This document shows positions 15,845 through 26,090 of a stretch of 64,000 nucleotides of DNA, piece by piece (position 1 is the first letter of the stretch; every line of letters starts with the position of its first letter). The notes beneath the pieces were generated by a model. The model did no database searches, was not told where the DNA came from, and worked only from the letters and a program-made list of their open reading frames with translations. The DNA is from Leucothrix arctica (GTDB taxonomy: Bacteria; Pseudomonadota; Gammaproteobacteria; Thiotrichales; Thiotrichaceae), in assembly GCF_003172895.1 (NCBI RefSeq), contig NZ_QGKL01000043.1:62001-126000 (forward strand), written 5' to 3'. A program made the translations under genes and the position numbers.

Positions 15845-18067
15845 ATGCCAAACACACCACCTAATACGCTTAGGGTCGTTATACCGCGACCGCTATATCA
15901 AGCTTTTGATTACGAATGTGACAGCCAGCCTTTACCCGATCCTGGCTGTCGCGTGCGTGTGCCTCTCGGCCCAAACCATAGCGTTGTTGGTATTGTCATA
16001 GAAAATGGCTTTGTCAGTGAGTTTGAAAAACTCAGACCCATTGAGTCAGTATTAGATGAAGCGCCACTACTCGACAAACCCTTATTAGACTTACTTCAGT
16101 GGGCCAGTGTTTATTATCACCACCCCATTGGCGAAGTCTTCTTCACCGCCCTCCCCAACCGCTTGCGAGCCGGAAGACCGTTACAAGAAAACTTTGAATG
16201 GCATTTACAGTGCACCGATGTAGATGACGCGCTTAGTCAAATCAAACGTGCCAAACTGCAACAAGACTTACTCACTAAACTGCAAAAGAGTAGCCTCACA
16301 GAAGCGCAACTCACAAGTCTAATGATGAGTAAGTGGCGTAAGCCAATGCAGCAATTAGAAGATAAAGGTTGGGCCGAGCGGAGACTGGTTGTCCCTAAAA
16401 AGTCATCGGGTACTGACGTTGACCACCCTAACCAACACCTAATAGAGCTTAGTGACGAGCAAGAGCAAAACCTGACGCAACTAGCCGAATGGGTTGAAGC
16501 TGACGAATTACAACCCGTCTTGCTGCACGGTATTACGGGTAGCGGTAAAACCGAAATTTATTTGCGTGCCATCAAGCCTGTTTTAGAAAAGGGTCAGCAA
16601 GCCTTATTAATGATCCCTGAGATAGGTTTAACACCCCAACTATTCCAACGTTTCTGTGACTTCTTCCCTCAGCAGACTGTCGTCGCCTTGCACTCTGGAC
16701 TGAATGACACCCAACGTGCGCAAAACTGGCAAAGTGCTCATAGCGGGGAAGCAGATGTTGTGGTCGGAACACGTTCATCCATATTTTGTGCCTTTGAAAA
16801 CCTTGGCATCATTGTTATTGATGAAGAGCACGATGGCTCGTTTAAGCAGCAAGAAGGCTTCCACTACCATGCTCGTGACTTTGCAGTTAAACGTGCGAGC
16901 CAGTTAAAAATTCCCATTATTTTAGGTAGTGCAACACCTGCGCTAGAAACGTTGCTCAATGCAGACCGCAAACGCTATCACTACCTACAGCTAAAAAGTC
17001 GTCCCGGCACACGTACCCCTCCTAAGACGTCTATTCTCGACTTAAAAGGACAAACCACAGAAGCGGGTGTATCCAATACATTACTAAAACTGGTCGCCGA
17101 ACAAATTAAAGATGGCAACCAAGTAATGCTGTTTTTGAATCGTCGAGGCTTTGCACCGGTACTATTATGCAATAGCTGTGGCTGGCATGCCGTCTGCCCA
17201 GCCTGTGATACAGACATGACTTATCACGCATCCCGAAATAAGGTTATTTGCCATCATTGTGACTATCAACAACAGGTAGGAACGCAATGTCCTTCGTGTA
17301 AAAATCCACAAATAAGCACTCACGGTCATGGTACAGAAAGGATTGAACAATTACTCTGTTCATATTTCCCACAAACACCAGTGGTGAGAGTGGATAGAGA
17401 TACCACTAGCCGAAAGGGTGAATTGGCAAAAAAATTGGAAATTGTACGGGAGGGCAAACCCGTTATTTTGGTCGGCACGCAAATGTTAACAAAGGGGCAC
17501 GATTTCCCGAACCTTACACTGGTTGGGATTTTAGACATTGATCAAGCACTATTTAGTACGGACTACCGCGCACAGGAACAATTAGCTCAGCAAATTGTCC
17601 AAGTCAGTGGACGAGCAGGTAGAGGGGAAAAACCGGGTCGCGTTATTTTACAAACGAGTCAACCGCAACACCCTCTTCTGAACCAACTACTGACACAGGG
17701 CTACAGAGCAGTAGCGGCACAATTATTAATAGAAAGACAAGCTTGGCAATATCCACCCTATGGGTTTCATGCGTTAATCCGAGCAAACACACCGCACTTC
17801 GAGGCAGGACTTCACTTTTTACAAGGAGTGAGGAATGATCTACAGGTTGTAATGTCTGAACAAGTTGGGGAAATAGGTTTATTGGGGCCAATGCCTTCGC
17901 CTTTAGAAAAGCGAGCAGGTCGATACCGCTACCAGATGATGGTTAGCGCAACAAAACGCTCTTCTCTACATTGTTTTTTGGATCAAGTAATTAGCACAAT
18001 GAAGCGTCAAAAAAAGACGAAGGATCTTCGCTATACACTTGATGTTGATCCTACGAACTTCATGTAA
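15845..18067 (+). CDS. priA: Primosomal protein N' (replication restart helicase PriA)
   Basis: This 740-residue 3'-5' DNA helicase reloads the replisome at stalled forks. The N-terminal 3'-DNA-binding domain is followed by Walker A GITGSGKT (229-236), the DEEH box (VIDEEHDGSFKQQEG), a zinc-binding insert with four CxxC pairs (CNSCGW, CPACDT, CHHCDY, CPSCKN), motif V (GTQMLTKGHDFPNL) and motif VI (QVSGRAGRGEKPG). Length is normal. It starts 15 bases after the OmpA-like gene. Confidence 0.96.
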   Translation: MPNTPPNTLRVVIPRPLYQAFDYECDSQPLPDPGCRVRVPLGPNHSVVGIVIENGFVSEFEKLRPIESVLDEAPLLDKPLLDLLQWASVYYHHPIGEVFFTALPNRLRAGRPLQENFEWHLQCTDVDDALSQIKRAKLQQDLLTKLQKSSLTEAQLTSLMMSKWRKPMQQLEDKGWAERRLVVPKKSSGTDVDHPNQHLIELSDEQEQNLTQLAEWVEADELQPVLLHGITGSGKTEIYLRAIKPVLEKGQQALLMIPEIGLTPQLFQRFCDFFPQQTVVALHSGLNDTQRAQNWQSAHSGEADVVVGTRSSIFCAFENLGIIVIDEEHDGSFKQQEGFHYHARDFAVKRASQLKIPIILGSATPALETLLNADRKRYHYLQLKSRPGTRTPPKTSILDLKGQTTEAGVSNTLLKLVAEQIKDGNQVMLFLNRRGFAPVLLCNSCGWHAVCPACDTDMTYHASRNKVICHHCDYQQQVGTQCPSCKNPQISTHGHGTERIEQLLCSYFPQTPVVRVDRDTTSRKGELAKKLEIVREGKPVILVGTQMLTKGHDFPNLTLVGILDIDQALFSTDYRAQEQLAQQIVQVSGRAGRGEKPGRVILQTSQPQHPLLNQLLTQGYRAVAAQLLIERQAWQYPPYGFHALIRANTPHFEAGLHFLQGVRNDLQVVMSEQVGEIGLLGPMPSPLEKRAGRYRYQMMVSATKRSSLHCFLDQVISTMKRQKKTKDLRYTLDVDPTNFM

Positions 18068-18171
18068 GCTCATGTTTATTGAGAAATAATTTTCACTTTA
18101 TCTTGCCTAATGACAAGACGAATGGCACTATTCAGAAAAACTACAATTAAATCGGACGTTGAAATACTGTT

Positions 18172-18810
18172 ATGCAAAAAGATTTCAAAAACGCAAAGCC
18201 AGCCGAATCAGGCTATAAAACAGGAATGGCTTGGATGCTTGCCGGAGTATTCATGGGTCTATTAGTTGGTCTAAGCATGTATTTTTATGCTAACCGCAAT
18301 ACACCATCATTCGCAGCTAACATTCCAGATGTACCAGCATCTGAACTGACACATGCTCAGCGTGTGACACTAGCCAATCAGCAAAATACCGATGCGGTGA
18401 TTACAAGTAAGACAAACTCTGGTCCGACGCCACTACCTGACGTTTTAGAAGAGCCTACGCCTAAAAAACGTGCCATCTTTAGCTTCCACGCGGTTTTGCC
18501 AAGTATTGATATGCCGGTTCAACCACGCACAGTTGCACTAGCGAACACTGCGACACAAGTAGAAGCTAGATCAGCACAATCGGGCGACTACATGCTGCAA
18601 GTTGCATCATTTAAGTCTTCAGCACAGGCTGATCGCTCACAACGTAAACTAAACCAACGTGGTGTTGCTGCAACCGTACAAAAGTACTCTAGCAAGGGTA
18701 CAACTTGGTACCGTGTACTTGCAGGCCCTGTTGCTCCAGTTCAACTAGAAGACTGGAAAAGCCAAGTTAAAGGCCTTGGTTATGATCCGCTTGTCAGACG
18801 CGTTAGATAA
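18172..18810 (+). CDS. SPOR-domain membrane protein (FtsN-like)
   Basis: This 212-residue bitopic protein has a short cytoplasmic part, a transmembrane helix at about 23-42 (MAWMLAGVFMGLLVGLSMYF), a linker, and a C-terminal SPOR domain at about 138-212. That domain contains YMLQVASFKSSAQADR and TTWYRVLAGPV. SPOR domains bind denuded septal glycan, so a role in division near FtsN is likely. The position after priA is the usual one for ftsN-like genes. It is shorter than E. coli FtsN. Confidence 0.85.
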   Translation: MQKDFKNAKPAESGYKTGMAWMLAGVFMGLLVGLSMYFYANRNTPSFAANIPDVPASELTHAQRVTLANQQNTDAVITSKTNSGPTPLPDVLEEPTPKKRAIFSFHAVLPSIDMPVQPRTVALANTATQVEARSAQSGDYMLQVASFKSSAQADRSQRKLNQRGVAATVQKYSSKGTTWYRVLAGPVAPVQLEDWKSQVKGLGYDPLVRRVR

Positions 18811-18958
18811 TATGCTATGATCTGGTCGATATAAGGTAATTCATTGATGGGGTTGATGATTTACCGACCAGCTGTTCAAAAATTGGGCTTCACTATCAAC
18901 AATAATCAATCACAATAATGATTGGCTGGCACTTTCAAACGACCATAGAGGCTATCAA

Positions 18959-20191
18959 GTGAGTATTAATACCGTCCACTCAGGGGTAATGACGGAAATA
19001 AAGCAGGAACAAGTCACTACGCTTTACCGCAAGACCACGTTAGGATTCTGGGGAAACTTAGCACTGGCCGCTGTATTGAGCGTGTTTTTTGCACGTTATC
19101 ATCAAGCGAACTCTGACGGTTACCTCACTTATTACCTAGCGATTTGGTTAGTGCTTTTAGTCGCAACCTGCTTCTATCGCCTTCGTGTTACTCAGCAGTT
19201 TAATCCTGATCATTTTCATGACTCTGGCGCTATTGTCCTTTGGGCAAATAAGCACATCTTGCTGACAAGCATTATCAATACCATTTGGGGTATCGCAGGA
19301 TTTATCCTGATGCCTTTCGATTTCGCACACCAAGTACTGCTTACCATCACCTTGTTTAGTGTGTTATTGATTTCTATACCTGTGCTGGCTATTTCTCGCT
19401 TTGCTTTCAGTATCCAAATCATTGCAGTACTCACACCGTTAGTTGTTTCACTGGTTATCAATAGAAGTAGTGATGCGAATGGCTACCTACTGCCTATCGC
19501 CGTTATTGTTTTTGCTGCAACGATCTATTCTGTTTCAGACTATATCCACCGCACCCTCATGGAGCTTCGTGACTCGCAGTCTTCATTGAGAAAGCAGGCA
19601 AATACTGATCCATTGACACAAATTTCTAATCGTCGCTTCTTTGACCTAACCTTCAAAAATGAATGGCGTCGTTCAACACGGGATGGCGTACCTATCTCTA
19701 TGTTGCTCATCGATATTGATGAGTTTAGTAAGTACAACGAGACTCAAGGCCAGCGTGCTGGTGACAACTGCTTGAAGGCTATTGCTTCGTGCATGGAAGT
19801 AGTTACACGTCGTCCTGCCGATCTTGCGGCGCGTTACAGTGGTGAAGAATTTGCGGTGTTGCTGCCAAATACCACTATGGAAAATGCGGCTATGCTCGGT
19901 GAGAAGCTACGCTCTAAAGTTGAAAGCTTACAGATCGAACACGCAGGCACTGACCACGGTGTAATCACTGTTAGCGTTGGTGTTTCTTGCTGTCCTCCGC
20001 CTGAAGAAAATAATTCGGATGACGATGAAGAGGAAGTAATGTACCCTGCGATGCTCATGAATGCCGCAGATAACGCGATGTTCCTAGCTAAAAAACAGGG
20101 ACGTAATCGTGTTGCAGAACAAAAGTGCGGCGAACAACGTCTTGCCTTAGTGCTGCAAAAATATGCCGAAAAAGAAGCTACACGAACTTAA
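18959..20191 (+). CDS. Membrane-bound diguanylate cyclase (GGDEF)
   Basis: This 410-residue protein has about five to six transmembrane helices (residues 30-195) and a C-terminal GGDEF domain at about 210-395. The active-site loop is SGEEF (294-298) rather than GGDEF, a known active variant. RPAD (285-288) matches the RxxD inhibitory c-di-GMP site at the expected five-residue distance. It probably makes c-di-GMP and could influence pili or attachment. The GTG start is chosen because AGAGG lies 7 bases upstream. The end overlaps hrpA by 29 bases. Confidence 0.88.
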   Translation: MSINTVHSGVMTEIKQEQVTTLYRKTTLGFWGNLALAAVLSVFFARYHQANSDGYLTYYLAIWLVLLVATCFYRLRVTQQFNPDHFHDSGAIVLWANKHILLTSIINTIWGIAGFILMPFDFAHQVLLTITLFSVLLISIPVLAISRFAFSIQIIAVLTPLVVSLVINRSSDANGYLLPIAVIVFAATIYSVSDYIHRTLMELRDSQSSLRKQANTDPLTQISNRRFFDLTFKNEWRRSTRDGVPISMLLIDIDEFSKYNETQGQRAGDNCLKAIASCMEVVTRRPADLAARYSGEEFAVLLPNTTMENAAMLGEKLRSKVESLQIEHAGTDHGVITVSVGVSCCPPPEENNSDDDEEEVMYPAMLMNAADNAMFLAKKQGRNRVAEQKCGEQRLALVLQKYAEKEATRT

Positions 20192-23100
20192 AGAACAACT
20201 CTCTAAATGCCAGGGGTCGCAGCGTTTTACGCTTTCGCGACGCCTGCAGCGTTTGCAAAAAAGCCCTGATGAGGCTGCACTTGAAAAAATGCAGCTCGCC
20301 ATTGATGCTTCTTGTGCCCGTCGAGAGCATCGTCTAAAAAACCTCCCACAACCTACCTACCCACCTGAGCTACCTGTTAGCGAACGTCGGGAAGACATAC
20401 TCAAGTGTATTAGTGAAAACCAAGTCACCATTCTTTGTGGTGAAACAGGTTCGGGTAAAACCACACAGATACCGAAAATGTGTTTGGAGCTAGGTCGAGG
20501 TGTTGATGGTCTAATTGCCCACACACAACCACGTCGTATAGCCGCTCGCAGCGTTGCAAGCCGTATTGCTGACGAGCTAAAGTCACCATTGGGTGACATT
20601 GTTGGTTACAAGGTTCGCTTTAATGAAGAAGGCAGTGACGATAACTACATTCGTTTGCTGACCGACGGCATCTTGTTAGCCGAGATTCGTAGTGACCGCT
20701 TCTTGAATCAATATGACACGATCATTATTGATGAAGCCCACGAACGTAGTCTAAATATCGACTTCCTTTTAGGTTACTTCAAATGGTTACTACCACGCCG
20801 TAAAGACCTAAAGCTGATAATCACTTCAGCAACGATTGATCCACAGCGATTCTCAAAACAGTTTGATGGTGCGCCAATTATCGAAGTCTCAGGGCGAACA
20901 TTCCCTGTTGAGATACGTTACCGTCCTCTCGTCACTGATGATCCTGACGAGTTAGATAGAAACCAGATCCAAGGCATCATTGACGCGAGTGATGAACTAC
21001 TGCGTGATGACCCCGGTGATATTTTGGTGTTCTTGTCAGGCGAGCGAGAAATTCGTGAAACGGCCGAGGCATTACGTAAGCACCACCCTGCTAGCATGGA
21101 AATCTTGCCACTATTTGCGAGATTGTCCGCTGCTGAGCAAAACAAAATTTTTAACTCAGGCCGTCAGCGTCGCATCGTCTTAGCAACCAACGTTGCAGAG
21201 ACCTCTCTGACCGTTCCGGGGATTCGCTACGTCATTGATACGGGTGTTGCCCGAATCTCTCGCTACTCGTGGCGTGCGCGCGTACAGCGCCTACCTATTG
21301 AAGCTATCTCACAAGCATCGGCTAACCAGCGCTCAGGTCGTTGTGGTCGTACTAGTGACGGTATTGCTATTCGCCTATACAGCGAAGAAGACTTTGACAG
21401 TCGTAGCGAGTTTACCGACCCAGAAATACTGCGTACCAACCTTGCTTCAGTTATTTTACAAATGGCGATACTCAAGCTTGGCCATGTCGCTGACTTCCCG
21501 TTTGTAGAAGCACCAGACCAACGCATGATCAAAGATGGCTTTAAGCTGTTATTTGAACTCGGTGCGGTGACAGAAGACAATACAATCACCGAAATGGGAC
21601 GCAAGTTGGCGCATTTGCCGACCGACCCACGTTTGGGCCGCATGTTGTTAGCGGCACAAAAGTTTGGTGCATTAAAAGAAACACTGATTATCGTCAGCGC
21701 CCTAGCTAGCCAAGATCCTCGCGAACGCCCGATGGACAAGAAACAAGCGTCTGATGAAAAACACGCACGCTTTAAAGACGAAAAGTCTGACTTCATGAGT
21801 TATCTCAAGTTATGGAATTACACTCAAGAACAACGCAAAGAACTCACTCAGAATAAATATCGCCAGCTTTGCAAAAAAGAATTCTTATCCTACATGCGTT
21901 TGCGTGAGTGGGAAGATATCTATCGCCAGCTTAAAGAAAGTCTGAAAGACCAAGGCATAAAAGAAGCAGGTAATGAGGCAAGTTACGAGTCTATTCACCA
22001 AAGCTTGCTGACAGGCCTACTTGGCCACGTTGCGCTGCATGAAGAGCGCCAAGAGTACCTTGGGGCTAACGGCCGCAAGCTATTGATCTTCCCTGCTTCA
22101 GGACTGCGTAAGAAAACACCTAAGTGGATTATGGCCTCTGAGCAGGTTGAGACGTCACGCTTATTTGCACGCACTGTTGCCGCGATTCAACCCGAATGGA
22201 TTGAACAGCTTGGTCAGCACTTGATTCGTCGCACATACAGCGAGCCGCGTTGGGAAAAACGTCCTGCACAAGTCGGCGCTGATGAGCGCACCACGCTTTA
22301 CGGCATCACGATTGTGGGACAGCGTCGTATTAACTTTGGCCCGATTGACCCTAAGACATCACGTGAAATATTCATTCGTCATGCGTTGGTCTACGGTGAG
22401 TTTGACAGTAAAGCGGCGTTTTTAAAGCACAACCGTGAGCTAATCAAAGAAGTAGAAAAACTTGAAGCAAAAGCGCGTCGTCGCGATATTCTTGTCGACG
22501 AAGACATACTCTTTGAATACTACGATAAGCACCTGCCTGAGCATGTTTACAACGGTAAAGCGTTTGAGAAATGGCGCAAGATAATTGCCGTGAAAAAGCC
22601 TCAGACACTGATGATGACCAAAGAAGACTTGATGCAGCGTGATGACTCACATGTGCAAGCCGAACAATACCCAGACAGTCTTGAAGTGAATGATATGCGC
22701 TTGCCGCTGACCTACCACTTCGAACCGGGTAACGAGACTGATGGTGTCACCTTACGTGTGCCTGCTGCAGCATTACACCAGCTAAACTCGCAACGTTTTG
22801 ACTACCTTGTACCGGGTATGCTGGAAGATAAAGTCACGGAACTGATTCGTTCTTTACCTAAGCAAACACGCAAACAGTTTGTACCTGTGCCAGATTATGC
22901 AAAGGCCTGTTGTGAATCGCTCAAAACCAGTGACGATGAAAGCTTGCTGTCTGCGGTAGCTCACCAGTTACACCGTATGTCTGGGACTAAAATCGACACT
23001 GAGACACTCAAATCACTGACGTTCTCTGATCATCACCGTATGCGCTTTGCTGTGGTCGATGAAGCAGGAAAAATCATTAAGTCAGGTCGTGATTTAGACG

Positions 23101-24020
23101 TCTTAAAAAATGGCGTTGAGCGAACCACGAGCGCCAATCTGCAAAAACAGGCAACACAAAGCATTGAACAAGAAAGCATCACAGACTGGAGTTTTGGCGA
23201 CTTACCTGAAGATACCATCGTTAAAACAGCAGGAATGCAGATCAAGGCATGGCCAGCGTTAGTTGACAAAAAAGACTCCGTTGCCATTCAATTGTTTGAT
23301 AACCAAGCTAAGGCTGAACAGCAAACAGGCTTACGACGCTTGTATATGCTAGCAATGAAAAAAGACGCAACCTACTTAGAAAAGAACCTGCCAGATGCAC
23401 AAAAGCTTTGTCTCAACTACGCCTCTACTGGTAGCTGCAAAGAGCTCAAAAAGAGCATCGTAGATAACAGTTTCCGCTTAACGTTTGATTGTAAAAATGT
23501 GCGTGGCGAAGCAGCGTTCAATAAAGAATTAGAAACGAATAAAGCTCAGCTAATCCCTACCGCAAATATCATTTGTGAGTACTTATCCGTTTGTTTACCT
23601 AGCGTGCACGCCATTCGTAAAGGCTTAAAAGGCAGTATCAACCCGCAAGCACTTCAAGCGCTGGGCGATATTAAGCAGCAGCTAGAGCAATTAGTTTACC
23701 CTGGCTTTTTAGATAGCTTGAGCTTAGTAACACTGAAGGAATACGGTCGCTATTTGAAAGCGATTGAACGACGTTTGGAAAAACTTGGTCATTCGGCTCA
23801 AAAGGATCGTGAATTACGCCTGCCTGCAACTAAGCACATGGAGCAATATTTACAGCTAATTAAGAGTAAACCAGAGCTGATTCACGATCACGAAACTCAA
23901 CAATATCGTTGGATGATTGAAGAGCTCCGTGTGTCGTTGTTTGCACAAGAACTTGGAACTTCAATGCCTGTTTCTGACAAGCGATTAAAGAAACAATGGC
24001 AATTGATTAATAGCGTTTAG
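20163..24020 (+). CDS. hrpA: ATP-dependent RNA helicase HrpA
   Basis: This 1285-residue DEAH-box helicase has Walker A GETGSGKT (93-100), DEAHERS, SAT in TSATIDPQRF, NVAETSLTVPGIRYVIDTG and QRSGRCGR. HA2/OB-fold regions and the long C-terminal HrpA-specific domain follow. Length matches E. coli HrpA (about 1300). HrpA acts on mRNA and on stalled, colliding ribosomes. The ATG lies inside the end of the diguanylate cyclase gene. The 3' end overlaps the convergent transglutaminase gene by 4 bases. Confidence 0.95.
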   Translation: MPKKKLHELKEQLSKCQGSQRFTLSRRLQRLQKSPDEAALEKMQLAIDASCARREHRLKNLPQPTYPPELPVSERREDILKCISENQVTILCGETGSGKTTQIPKMCLELGRGVDGLIAHTQPRRIAARSVASRIADELKSPLGDIVGYKVRFNEEGSDDNYIRLLTDGILLAEIRSDRFLNQYDTIIIDEAHERSLNIDFLLGYFKWLLPRRKDLKLIITSATIDPQRFSKQFDGAPIIEVSGRTFPVEIRYRPLVTDDPDELDRNQIQGIIDASDELLRDDPGDILVFLSGEREIRETAEALRKHHPASMEILPLFARLSAAEQNKIFNSGRQRRIVLATNVAETSLTVPGIRYVIDTGVARISRYSWRARVQRLPIEAISQASANQRSGRCGRTSDGIAIRLYSEEDFDSRSEFTDPEILRTNLASVILQMAILKLGHVADFPFVEAPDQRMIKDGFKLLFELGAVTEDNTITEMGRKLAHLPTDPRLGRMLLAAQKFGALKETLIIVSALASQDPRERPMDKKQASDEKHARFKDEKSDFMSYLKLWNYTQEQRKELTQNKYRQLCKKEFLSYMRLREWEDIYRQLKESLKDQGIKEAGNEASYESIHQSLLTGLLGHVALHEERQEYLGANGRKLLIFPASGLRKKTPKWIMASEQVETSRLFARTVAAIQPEWIEQLGQHLIRRTYSEPRWEKRPAQVGADERTTLYGITIVGQRRINFGPIDPKTSREIFIRHALVYGEFDSKAAFLKHNRELIKEVEKLEAKARRRDILVDEDILFEYYDKHLPEHVYNGKAFEKWRKIIAVKKPQTLMMTKEDLMQRDDSHVQAEQYPDSLEVNDMRLPLTYHFEPGNETDGVTLRVPAAALHQLNSQRFDYLVPGMLEDKVTELIRSLPKQTRKQFVPVPDYAKACCESLKTSDDESLLSAVAHQLHRMSGTKIDTETLKSLTFSDHHRMRFAVVDEAGKIIKSGRDLDVLKNGVERTTSANLQKQATQSIEQESITDWSFGDLPEDTIVKTAGMQIKAWPALVDKKDSVAIQLFDNQAKAEQQTGLRRLYMLAMKKDATYLEKNLPDAQKLCLNYASTGSCKELKKSIVDNSFRLTFDCKNVRGEAAFNKELETNKAQLIPTANIICEYLSVCLPSVHAIRKGLKGSINPQALQALGDIKQQLEQLVYPGFLDSLSLVTLKEYGRYLKAIERRLEKLGHSAQKDRELRLPATKHMEQYLQLIKSKPELIHDHETQQYRWMIEELRVSLFAQELGTSMPVSDKRLKKQWQLINSV

Positions 24021-24886
24021 AAACTTTCAGTAATCTCAACAATATCAACGACCACAGTCATAACCGGTGGCTCATCAATAAACCCTGAAAACGCACCCGA
24101 AATTGGCGGTACCGTTTCAGGGTTTGAGCTAACGGCAATCGGAATATAGCTACTATCAACCACTTTACCCGAAGTAGAGTCGAAGCCTTTCCAACCCGCA
24201 CCCGGCAAGTAAATTTCAGACCAAGCATGTGTCGACCCTGACTCTATCGGCAAGCCTTTCACATACTGGTAGCCACTGATAAATCGAGCGCCCATGCCTA
24301 ATGCACGGCACGTTTCGATAAATAGCGTCGCCATATCTCGGCAAGAACCGGTTTTCTTAGTCAACGTCACTAGCGGGCTTTGAACCCCTGCTTCTTCACG
24401 TACCTTGTAAACGATCTGATTCTTGATTGCCTTGTTGATATTATCCAACAACACATAAGTCTCTATCTTCTGACCTACCTTCCAAAACTGATGAATCCAG
24501 TCTTCAATCGCCTTGCTATCATCAGGAAACGTCGACGCTTGATAAGGGATTAAGTCATTAAGCTCTACAGCAGCATGCTCAAAAGGAAAGTGCACTGCAT
24601 GCTTCTCAATCAAGAAATCTAACGGTGCATCGTCACGATTTTCAATAATGACTTCACTTGATATATATAACTTGTCACTAGGTTTCTCAAAGGTAACCAC
24701 AGCAACACTATTATCAGATATGTCTCGATGCCATCGCACCTGATTCTTAGGCTCAATAGTTAGCAATGAGTTTTTAATTCTTACATAGTGTCCTTCACGA
24801 GGACGAAACAGTAGCTTATGAGGCAAAAACATAACCTCATTAGGGTACTGATAACTCGTCGTGTGCCTAATTCTCAACCTTCTCAT
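24017..24886 (-). CDS. Transglutaminase-like protein of the Anbu cluster
   Basis: This 289-residue protein has an N-terminal beta domain (bacterial transglutaminase N-terminal type) starting MRRLRIRHTTSYQY. The transglutaminase core shows the Cys in GSCRDMATLFIETCRALGMGARF, the His in STHAWSEIYLPGAGW and the Asp in FDSTSGK. These enzymes act on peptide bonds as proteases or transferases. It lies 21 bases after the Anbu peptidase gene on the same strand, part of the conserved Anbu/ATP-grasp/alpha-E/transglutaminase neighbourhood. The substrate is unknown. Confidence 0.88.
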   Translation of the reverse strand: MRRLRIRHTTSYQYPNEVMFLPHKLLFRPREGHYVRIKNSLLTIEPKNQVRWHRDISDNSVAVVTFEKPSDKLYISSEVIIENRDDAPLDFLIEKHAVHFPFEHAAVELNDLIPYQASTFPDDSKAIEDWIHQFWKVGQKIETYVLLDNINKAIKNQIVYKVREEAGVQSPLVTLTKKTGSCRDMATLFIETCRALGMGARFISGYQYVKGLPIESGSTHAWSEIYLPGAGWKGFDSTSGKVVDSSYIPIAVSSNPETVPPISGAFSGFIDEPPVMTVVVDIVEITESF

Positions 24887-24907
24887 GTCAAATCCTTAAG
24901 TAACTTT

Positions 24908-25732
24908 TTATTGAGCAATATCAGGGTCAGAAATAACAGGAGCACTCTTAACAGGCAACTTCTGAAGAGCAGGTGACGATGATAACGAAGCCTTTTGAGA
25001 TTCTGATAACACTGGTAGCTCTGGCAGCGTACCAAAAGCCTCTAACAATGCCTCACCCCAGCGTTTACGTAATAGACGCAAGTACGCATCACTATTACGG
25101 AAGATACGATACTGACCAGGCGTTAAAGTTCCAACGTCATAACTAATAATTTCAATGGGTGGCCCTACCGTTACATTACTTCGCATCGTTGAGTCCATTG
25201 AAACCATCGCAGCACGAATGGCATCTTCCTCTAGTGTATCTTCAACGATCACTCGGTCAAGTAACGGCTTACCGTACTTAATCTCACCAATCTGCAAAAA
25301 TGGCGTCATAGCAGGACAGGTAATATGGTTTCCTTGTGGGTACACCATAAAGATTTCAGGTGGATCTAATCCGATCTGACCACCAAGAATGAAGGTTGAT
25401 TCTGCATTAAACCCAGACGTCATCTGTGCATTATTGTGTTTATTCTGCATCATCAGACTTACCCTTCCAACATAATCAGCCGCATCGGAGAGGTACTTAA
25501 CCGTGTGGAGATTGGTCTCTTCTTCCTCCCGAATATCACGGTTGATTTGCATCACAACATCTTGTGTTGTTGCCAGGTTTCCAGCACTTAATAATACAAA
25601 CTGACGCTTTCCCGGAATCCCCCAACTAAAAATTTTGCTATAGGTACTCACATGGTCTGGGCCCGCATTCGTTCGTGAGTCAGATGCAAAGATCAAATGG
25701 GTATTAGTTTTAATTGCTATACAGTAAGTCAT
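24908..25732 (-). CDS. Proteasome-type peptidase Anbu
   Basis: This 274-residue Ntn-hydrolase belongs to the proteasome/HslV superfamily. The Thr right after Met1 is the expected N-terminal nucleophile, supported by ASDSRTNAG (Asp18) and Lys33 in STYSKIFSW. FVLLSAGNLATTQDV and ESTFILGGQIG are Anbu-like. Family members have been reported to form open helical assemblies rather than closed rings. A Pro/Ser-rich tail follows the core. The gene is divergent from the ATP-grasp gene and adjacent to a transglutaminase, the classic Anbu context. Confidence 0.88.
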   Translation of the reverse strand: MTYCIAIKTNTHLIFASDSRTNAGPDHVSTYSKIFSWGIPGKRQFVLLSAGNLATTQDVVMQINRDIREEEETNLHTVKYLSDAADYVGRVSLMMQNKHNNAQMTSGFNAESTFILGGQIGLDPPEIFMVYPQGNHITCPAMTPFLQIGEIKYGKPLLDRVIVEDTLEEDAIRAAMVSMDSTMRSNVTVGPPIEIISYDVGTLTPGQYRIFRNSDAYLRLLRKRWGEALLEAFGTLPELPVLSESQKASLSSSPALQKLPVKSAPVISDPDIAQ

Positions 25733-26090
25733 CGTTTTTTTTCGTTTAAAATTTAATCATAAGCAAATACATGCTTAATTTTGGGGTATATTGACCAAAC
25801 AACCTTCAGTAGGTCATTTGAAAGAGGTGTGTAATTTTTATACTGTGATAGAATAGTATCAGAAATAAAAAATTACACTTTAGTAGCCTACTCCTTAGCT
25901 CGAAGGAGGTAATTTCTTAGTCAGGATATTACCCGTAAATCAAAAGTTTTACTTTAAAAGATTAAAAAATAGTTTTGTAAACTAGCTAAACGTTTGGATA
26001 TATTAACTATACACAGGGAATGGCATGGAGTTTGCTTGATACTAGGTAAACCTTCGCTATCACAAAGACACCATTTAAAGGAAACAGTCC
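25733..26090. promoter_or_regulatory. Divergent intergenic region of the Anbu cluster (358 bp)
   Basis: AT-rich, with no recognisable gene. It must hold promoters for the minus-strand anbu-transglutaminase pair and the plus-strand ATP-grasp operon. A bulged hairpin is visible around 25888-25912 (TACTCCTT against AAGGAGGTA). AAAGGAAACAGTCC gives the ATP-grasp gene's ribosome site. I see no clear -35/-10 pair that I would defend. Confidence 0.45.
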